In this document: positions 57,401 through 64,000 of the stretch, in pieces | How positions within the stretch are numbered: position 1 is the first letter of the stretch | How the letters are laid out: each line of letters begins with the position of its first letter | Assembly (NCBI GenBank): GCA_963402885.1 | Contig: OY727103.1 | Span: 8,966,501-9,030,500 of the forward strand | From: Antedon bifida | Lineage: Eukaryota > Echinodermata > Crinoidea > Comatulida > Antedonidae | Reading direction: 5' to 3' | Length of the DNA stretch: 64,000 nt | Position numbers and translations under genes: made by a program | Notes under the pieces: model-generated | Database searches by the model: none | What the model was told of the DNA's origin: nothing | What the model saw: the letters and a program-made list of their open reading frames with translations, nothing else

Positions 57401-60400
57401 TGTTATTAGGAGGGCGTAAATGTTTCACTTTAATACAATTATTGTCTGGTATATTAAAGCTCGGGAGCTAACGAAGTACTACTAAAGCTTAACTAGACTT
57501 AATTCGTCACTATGACGAATTATAGGTTATATGCATTGATTAAAATAAAGATAATTGATTTGTAAAAGATATATTGATTGATTGATTTTCTCAGAATGAA
57601 GAAATAACTACAAGGGAGACTGAATAAGTAGACGTACTGTAGGTTGTGAAATAAGAAATAGTATGATAAATACTTATGCTGCACTGTGAAGTGGACTAGA
57701 ATAGTGAAATTATTGTGGATTGTCTGCGGAAAATATAGTTATGCAACAAAAGTATAAGATTGTATATTATGTCTGAGACAACAATATCCAAAGAGATTGA
57801 AAACTACCGTGATCGGCATCGGCAATGAGCTTAATTTTTAGTTAAGATCAGTGATCCGTGAAGAAGGTTTCACCGATGAATGCACATGAATCCTTGTGAT
57901 CAACGGCTGGTAATTAAGGTAATGCGACGAAATTGGGCATAAACTATCGGAAAATATATTGATTAAAATTAATACGTAGTGTATATTTTTTTACAAATTT
58001 ACACACAACATAAATAAGTTAAGCTTCCCCAGTTTATTCAGAGTATACATATTTAACAATACATAATATTTATTTCTACTGATACTGTACAAGCAATGTT
58101 AAATACTACTAAAGCTTAATAATAAACTACATTTTGGCCTCTTGGGGGCTACCACTCATATGACATCGCTGTATTAAAGGTCCAGTGTGTGGTCACAGGA
58201 GCCAGTAAATCAAATGGTTGTTATTAAGTATTTATCGGTAAAGATTTAAGTAAATTGTGGAATTTAAAGGCAAAATAATTCCCCAGAATTATACCAGCCA
58301 AATAAGCGAATAAAATGAGTAACATATGAGTTGCGCCTGTGTTGAAGTTAGGTGTTGGATGATGCCGGGGGATGGCTGGGTGGGTAGATTGAAAGTTTGT
58401 ACAACTATTGAACGGCTAATTTAACAATGAAGTGTGCTAGTATGCATCTTAGTAAACAACTAAAAACACCCTGAATTGGTTGCCAATTAGAAACTAGTCT
58501 ATCCTTCATTTTTGTGGTTCTACTATTAGATATACCCGTTGGTCTACAGAAATAAAGTGTCAATAATAACTGTGGTTGGAACTTTGATAAAGTGTCTCCC
58601 TTGACTAACATTCACTTCTTTAATTACCATTTAAAAACAATATACCATTCATCCTTCTATTACTCTGAAATCTACCCACATTTATATACCACATCCTTAG
58701 TTAAAAGAAAGTACTTGTGCTGTGTATAAACTATAATTTATTACTTTAAATTTCCTTTAAAACAATCGAATTAAAAATTAATACATGCAGACGAAAATCG
58801 ACATATTTAGCTATTAATTTGATACGTGGTACAATAATATAATTAATGCGGTAGAGATTTTCTTTTAAATGTGATACAATTAAGGAGTGTATTTGGCAAA
58901 GCCTATAAAATAAGTAAAACAATCACGTATTCAAAATTAGGTTTTTTAAATAAATAATAAGAACCGAGAAAAATAGTTCTACTATCATACTAAAAAACTA
59001 CACTGTTTTTTCTACAGTGTCTTTTAGAGGAATTGCGAATCTCTCAAATACTTGTGTTTTTAGTTAGCCGTTATAAAATGATACACTATCATCTAACAAA
59101 CTGTTGGTATCTTGACGTGGTCTTCGAGTCCGACTATTCTTGAACGGACACGTGATTTGAATAAGAATGAACTCACCAAGAGGGAAATGGTAGATCAAAA
59201 GAAAACCGACATTTAATTATAATCCTTTTCCTTGGATATTGTTGTTTATTTTATTGTTGTTATTTTATTGTTGTTTATATGTAAAGCTCATGTTAGGTGC
59301 ATCTAACTAAGCTTAAATATTTGTGCACACAATAATTGCCATCACATATACGTAGGAATGGTATGACATTGATATTGATATTATACCATGGAAGCACAAT
59401 CAAGATTTACCTCATTAAAGGAAATGCACAGTCTTGTTTTTCCAATTGCTTGCAATCTTTCCTGAAAATCAAGCCACTTTAGAGGAATGACCTTCGTCCC
59501 TATTACATTCATGTATCTAACAACGTTTCTCTTAAGTTTCTCAATACCTTCGTGCGATTTCACCGTGTTGTTGACCATGTACATTTCACGATCTACATGT
59601 TCGGCATATTCCATTCTTTCCATTGTAGCAAAAATGGTCTTATACATATTTTGAACCTTCAAAATAATAACGGTACAGGTATTAATATTATTACAGTTTA
59701 CGTTTATAAAAAAATTAATACGTTTTAACTTTAATATATTGCAGTGTGTGTTTAATGTTGCCAACTATGCGTACTGCTAAAGTCTGTCAAATTTATAAGA
59801 TTCAATGTTTAATGTTGTTTCAGTGGAATACTATTTTTAATTAGGAAATCGTATGTACATGTACAATATATGCCTAGCGGTCCAGATGATACGAAGCTAG
59901 ATAACTGATATTACGTGAGATGTCCTATGTCGATACACACTATGCCTACAACCACGGTCGTGTCAATACTAAAATAAACTCTACATTTATCTTAATGCAA
60001 CCGTTTGGTTGTGATGCGCGAATACAGTATTATTATACAGTTACGGGGTATCGTGATTCATTTTAAATAAGCATCTACTGGTTCATTACTACGATTGAAT
60101 TGAAACACTTTGTGAGAAAGAGATATTTTCGGACACACACTATTCAAGCTAAAGGAAACGTTGTTGGCTTAACTTGAATTAGTCAAGTCAAATGGCCGAG
60201 CGGTTAAGGCAGGGGCGCCGTTTACCGTACCTAAAGACATAAAAAAAAAATTGTGTAAAGATAATGAGTCTAATAACATGTTGATAAGTGCATAAGAGCA
60301 AATTCGGCAAATAAAAATAAGAATAGTGTCAGTCGAACACAATTCTATTTTAAAAATTAGAGAGGGCGTAATTTCAACCTCTTCAATTTGGTCGCCACGA

Positions 60401-63400
60401 GGTTCAGACCTCCACATTTTGTAAGTAAGACATTTAATCTACCCTCCGGCCTACACCCTCTTACATAGTTTATATTCTATAGGGCTATTTTTTCTCGGAT
60501 GCGATGTTGATTTCAATGTATATGTGATGTATGTGTATTATTGTTTCAGACGTATCTTAGTATCAAAAAACTGTTGACATTTCATTTTAGTGCATTAGCC
60601 TGCAACACAAAACATTCATTGAAACACCTATCATTTTCTTATCGTTATCATTATACACGTTGTTGTTTGAAGAAGCACTAATATAATCCCGGCACTAATC
60701 AGTACTTAATTACACTCTTTTTTTCTGATATTATTATTTCTATTGATGTGATAGATGTGTGCTGATTATTTCCATTTTCTTGGAAAACCGTTACCCAAAC
60801 GCATAACAGTATATATTGATGATTTCTAAGAACTCATATATGTATACAACATTTGTCATTCTCCCGAAAAAAAAACCCCCAGGAATATTATTTTTGATAA
60901 TAGTGTAATATTTATTCTATTATACATCGTATCTGTGTATCTTGTAATACTCAACGTTATGACCATTGCTCTTCATATTATATTAATTATGTTTTTACAT
61001 ACTGCTACTTCAGTAAAACACTGCTATAAAACTAATAGACCGAAATAATCAATATATATTCATAAATCTTTATATTTCATTATTTTATTGTGGCTATTAC
61101 CTCTTTTAGCTTTTCTGATTTTGTCCCTGGCAATTTGTCTATATGAGTAGCAACCAAACTGATGGGAGGCGATTTTATCACTTTGCCTTCAATTGAAATG
61201 GTGTTTCCTGAAGCATGTTGTACCACAGTATGTTCATATACTGACCTTACCCAGAACAGAATGATGTCCAAATTAGTCATTCCTAACGGACCCTAAATTG
61301 AAATGTAAAATAGATTTTAAAAGGATATAATTATACTGTATTATTTTATATAATCAACGTAAATTATATAAACAATATTCTAATATTAGATTTTGATAAA
61401 ATGAGCATAATATAACGTACAGTACTTGGTGAACCTACCAATGCTGGGTTTCGTGCTTTAGCTAGTTCGTCTAATTTATCCATCGCACTAAACGCAACGC
61501 AGTACGATGCTGTATTTGTGAGGAAAAACTGAAAACAAAAAACATTGTAATTGATGTATATAACACTTTTGGAACATCATTTTGGCGGCTGGAGCATTCT
61601 CTACCTGTATGGAGGGCAACTTGTGGTTAATACTACTAACGCTATACACATGTAGGTTGTTTTAAATTCACTTTTAATTTGACATTTTCACTAATACAAA
61701 ATCTTTTTTATGGTATGTGCATGGTGGTCTATTCGGCACCTATGGACGGTCCGATTATGAATACAATTAAATGAAAAATGCTCCAAACGCCAAAATAATA
61801 ATGTATTAATGATGAATATATGAATGGTTGATTGGTAAATGTTATCTTATGTAATGTTAAAAAGATAATGATGATAATGCTATATTCGTTTCATTGCAGT
61901 GCAAAAAACGCAAGTACGTTGTGAAAGATACGGACAGCGAGATTTACGTAATGCAATATTTATATAACAGCATTGTTAAATAGTTAAAAAGATGTCATAA
62001 AATGTACATGTGTTTGTCATTAAGCTTGTGTTGGCACACGATATAATTATAATAATGAAGAATTATTCATACTGAAACTATAAGGGGATGGTTACGTTAC
62101 CGCAGAAAATGTTAATATAGATAGCCATCACCGCACATAATTTTTCAATTTAATACGTTTGTATGGAATATACAATTACGGTAACGGTAATATCGATATT
62201 ACGCCTGCCTATTAATTTTAGGGATAATGTCAAATGCAATGTACATCCTATTTACATACTTTAATAATACTACTTATATTAATAATTAACATATTGATAA
62301 GCATACCCTATGCGTTATGTAGTAGTCCAATTGACCAGCGTAGTCCCATATGCTAGTTATTTCATTTGGAATATTCTCTGAATCATCACTTCCTATTTTA
62401 CTTCTTATAAAATCTTCGAATTTGTTCCAGAGGCTCCGGTTTTCATTGCTATCTATTGCAGGAAAAACAAAAACACATGTAAACAAAAGAATTTGATCAC
62501 TTTCCAGTTTTTCAGGAATGCTTGTTTTCTTTAAATGTTAATTAGATATACATTTTTTTTTGGGAGGGGGGGGGGAGGAGGAATCATATTTGGTTGTAGA
62601 CACCTACATACATGTTTCGAGAAGCATTACCCATCAGTGTGAATCTATTTTACCCTCTTTATATTATGTCAAGTTTTTTTTAAATACTATCCTATGATTT
62701 ACTATTGCCAGTACTTTTCATTTGTATTTTTTTTTAATGTCATGTTTTTTAATTTTAATGTCACGTTTTTTTAATGTCATGATTTTAAATTGATATTAAT
62801 CATGTGATTTTTTTTTATCTTTTGGTGATCCTAAATAAAACTTTTAAAGTTCACCATTTTTATACTACCGTCTAGGTTTTATTCCTTAATATCCAATCAT
62901 TAATCTACAGTTTCGTTTATCATAATTGATAAATGAAAGGTGAATACATTCAAATGTTAACAAGCTTCCATTATTTTTGCTGTACATACCCTGTTTTAAC
63001 TCTTTGTCAACTTTTTTTGCTAATGCATTTTCACGCATTTTCTTGGTTAGCTCAGAATCTGTACAAATAAACCAATTGGTAAAAAATGAAGATCGTATAC
63101 AAAGATGTTGTTTAAAGTTTATCAGAAAGACGGAGTTAATGTTAACATGTATCATGCCTATTACTACGTGATGTCAGTCATTTAAGCATTCACACAACGC
63201 GGTGTCTATTTCTGACACAGAGTTTATCAATGTTAAAGAAGTATAACTAAGGATGATAAAGGAAGCAACACAAATATTTACAGTTCGGTTAATCACATTA
63301 TCTTTACCGTTTTCCTCTTTAATCTTCTTCCATTTACTCTCTCCAGTTGCTTTAAACACGGTAGCTGTAACTATACCATCCGTCGATGGTTCTTCGGGGT

Positions 63401-63796
63401 TGAATCTATTGTAAACATGTACGTTGAAGTTGAAATACTTTTAATCCATTACATTCAACATGCAAGTTTGACGAGGTGAAATTATCAAACTAGTTGATAC
63501 AAATCAATTTTAAAAAGCTAAAGAGGGAACCATTAGTCAACATAATATACGTATAAATTTACGTTGAAATAATTGATTAATCATATTAGCTTATGTTAAC
63601 ACATATTTGTATAAATTGTATTTGTTTTACCTCTCTCTAAGCATGGACTTTACGCAGCTTGTCTTACCAGCACCTTCCTTCCCAAGAAACATACATCTTG
63701 AATTCACAACTGCAATTTTACCATCTTTCAATTCATCTTTATATATCTTAATAGCCTCTTTACCCATGGCAAATATTTCTGGAGGAACTAGCAGTT
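50970..63796 (-). CDS. Roc-COR-DED-like (Roco family) gene, copy 2, 3' part
   Basis: Exons, high to low: 63631-63796, 63308-63405, 62990-63058, 62307-62452, 61439-61528, 61101-61292, 59411-59656, 56756-56950, 56451-56603, 56052-56351, 55704-55799, 55404-55608, 53240-53269, 52966-53022, 52008-52037, 51785-51841, 50970-51472. All junctions are GT-AG, phases agree throughout, and 876 residues are encoded in the window. Order: Roc P-loop (GKEGAGKT), STDGI, G3 (WDYAGQ), FFLTNTASYCVAFSA, G4-like (VATHIDK), a linker with IPLKWLDF, COR, an acidic/Ser-rich linker, and a C-terminal DED-like pair. The 5' exons (ankyrin in copy 1) lie beyond the right edge. DAPK1 shows a related ankyrin-Roc-COR-death order; a DED-like end would be a variant. 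Expected role: GTP-controlled dimeric scaffold in death or immune signalling (inferred). Confidence 0.88.
51785..53269 (-). repeat. Duplicated pair of micro-exons in copy 2 linker
   Basis: Exons 53240-53269 (30 bp) plus 52966-53022 (57 bp) encode VVAAFSSTS and NCDESEGAPLCRKRHPSE. Exons 52008-52037 (30 bp) plus 51785-51841 (57 bp) encode VVGASSSYP and NSDEIEGASSSHRFHPGE. Identical lengths, phases (all 1-1) and order show a tandem duplication of an exon pair, with about 1.2 kb period. Confidence 0.85.
52038..52965. other. Intron of copy 2 with a TCA microsatellite
   Basis: AT-rich; (TCA)n at about 52903-52924. No gene was recognised. Confidence 0.6.
53510..54700 (+). pseudogene. Tx1-clade LINE ORF2 fossil in copy 2 intron
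   Basis: Pieces in several frames match ORF2 at 46313: TFWNSIDTLCNAFNF, then CYIKGSFAGEN (against GYIKGPFSGEN), and later a degenerate ASLHYCSILDVPTKIK (against SKLIYNASIIDVPNHVI). Many stops and frameshifts show an old insertion, antisense to the host gene, between exons 55404-55608 and 53240-53269. Confidence 0.75.
55404..56950 (-). other. COR-domain exons of copy 2
   Basis: Five exons: 56756-56950 (AIRYMNDIGKIMYSN), 56451-56603 (GILEEKLLRYLWKTQNRDHF, then VMRVFRLLYEKKG), 56052-56351 (GNREFLVPCRMK, a YLTPTDFLPEAVYHTLVV helix), 55704-55799 and 55404-55608 (Cys-containing, VVCDACNPKEHH). The pattern of a helical DIGKI segment, LxxLW, and LVPxxM matches COR, the dimerisation module that follows Roc. 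Confidence 0.8.
56951..59410. other. 2.5-kb intron of copy 2, nothing recognised
   Basis: AT-rich with only short frames. It separates the Roc-COR linker exon from the first COR exon. No transposon signature was recognised. Confidence 0.6.
59411..59656 (-). other. Exon of copy 2: end of Roc and linker to COR
   Basis: 246 bp, phase 0-0, 82 residues. It includes MYMVNNTVKSHEG (a G5-like position) and KVIPLKWLDFQERL, the Roc-to-COR junction typical of Roco proteins. Confidence 0.8.
60193..60413 (+). other. tRNA-like A-box fragment in copy 2 intron
   Basis: TGGCCGAGCGGTTAAGGC at 60193-60210 is a very good Leu/Ser-type D-arm with box A. The nearest box B-like word (GAGGTTCAGACCTCC, about 60400) is 200 bp away, and no cloverleaf can be built. 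It is probably a tRNA pseudogene or an old SINE head in the intron 59657-61100; the rest of that intron shows nothing else. Confidence 0.45.
61101..61528 (-). other. Exons of copy 2: middle of Roc, G4
   Basis: 61439-61528 encodes FFLTNTASYCVAFSAMDKL, and 61101-61292 encodes LDIILFWVRSVYEHT and ISLVATHIDKLPG. THIDK is the G4 (N/THxD) position that reads the guanine base. Both are phase 0-0. Confidence 0.87.
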
Positions 63797-64000
63797 CTGA
63801 TTATAAATAATTAAAAATACGCATAACATACATGTATCATTTCGGTTTTCGCATTCATGGTTGTATGTAAAATGTAATGTATGAATAAAATTTGTTTTTA
63901 AAATTCAAATGTGTATTGCTAACATCGAGAACATTTCGCTTTATAGTTTAATCAACTTTAATTTAGTTTACTTGGTTAAAAATGGCATGTTTCACAAAAA
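61989..64000. repeat. Segmental duplication, right copy
   Basis: It aligns with 1-3850 without the LINE. It carries its own differences: a G-rich run at 62564-62579, the absence of about 120 bp near 62588, and about 20 extra bp near 63157-63178. It includes the exons 62307-62452, 62990-63058, 63308-63405 and 63631-63796 (P-loop GKEGAGKT). Confidence 0.95.

Noticed and set aside
60193-60413. Functional tRNA gene with an intron
   Set aside because: Boxes A and B are 200 bp apart and no acceptor stem or anticodon arm can be paired.

Overview
The window looks like nuclear DNA of an AT-rich marine invertebrate, most likely a deuterostome and perhaps an echinoderm. The reasons are split genes with GT-AG introns, a Roc GTPase gene carrying death-fold domains, Tx1, Rex1 and Penelope-like retroelements, Harbinger and piggyBac transposons, and many AGGCCTA motifs. 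No rRNA, complete tRNA, CRISPR array or prokaryotic gene is seen. The taxon is an inference.

Two paralogous host genes lie in the same (minus) orientation. Copy 1 fills the left side. A proposed start at 17816 and twelve exons down to 318 give an N-terminal ankyrin region followed by the first half of a Roc GTPase domain; the gene then runs off the left edge. Copy 2 fills the right side. It enters from the right edge, and seventeen exons from 63796 to 50970 give the Roc P-loop, Roc G3 and G4 motifs, a COR domain, a linker of four small exons, and a C-terminal exon resembling a tandem death effector domain (DED) pair. Read together, they predict a family of about 1,100 residues with the order ankyrin, Roc, COR, DED-like. 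Positions 1-3850 and 61989-64000 are near-identical, introns included, so this is a recent tandem duplication. A LINE inserted in copy 1 (1402-3277) is absent from copy 2.

The 33 kb between the genes, and the long intron of copy 1, are nested mobile DNA. Left to right these are: a two-gene Harbinger element (6894-11836); TTAA-flanked miniature elements; a Gypsy-like remnant (13140-13900); a piggyBac element with a deletion in its transposase (18634-21304); a dispersed array of a 1.4-1.8 kb repeat (22800-32000 and 42050-43860) interrupted by Tx1 and Penelope-like fossils, two tRNA-derived SINEs and a 1.1 kb element with a 4-bp target duplication; a TIR-bounded region (32142-41792) holding a miniature element, a Rex1-like LINE, an element with 8-bp target duplications and a Ty3/Gypsy-like LTR element; a fold-back palindrome with a tandem-repeat arm (43858-44633); and a Tx1-clade LINE with an intact 1,234-residue ORF2 (46313-50017).

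None of the mobile genes appears to cooperate with the host genes. The Roc-COR-DED proteins would be expected to act as cytosolic GTPase scaffolds in cell-death or innate-immune signalling, by analogy with DAPK1 and other Roco proteins. Exon boundaries were derived by hand from splice signals, codon phase and comparison of the two copies.
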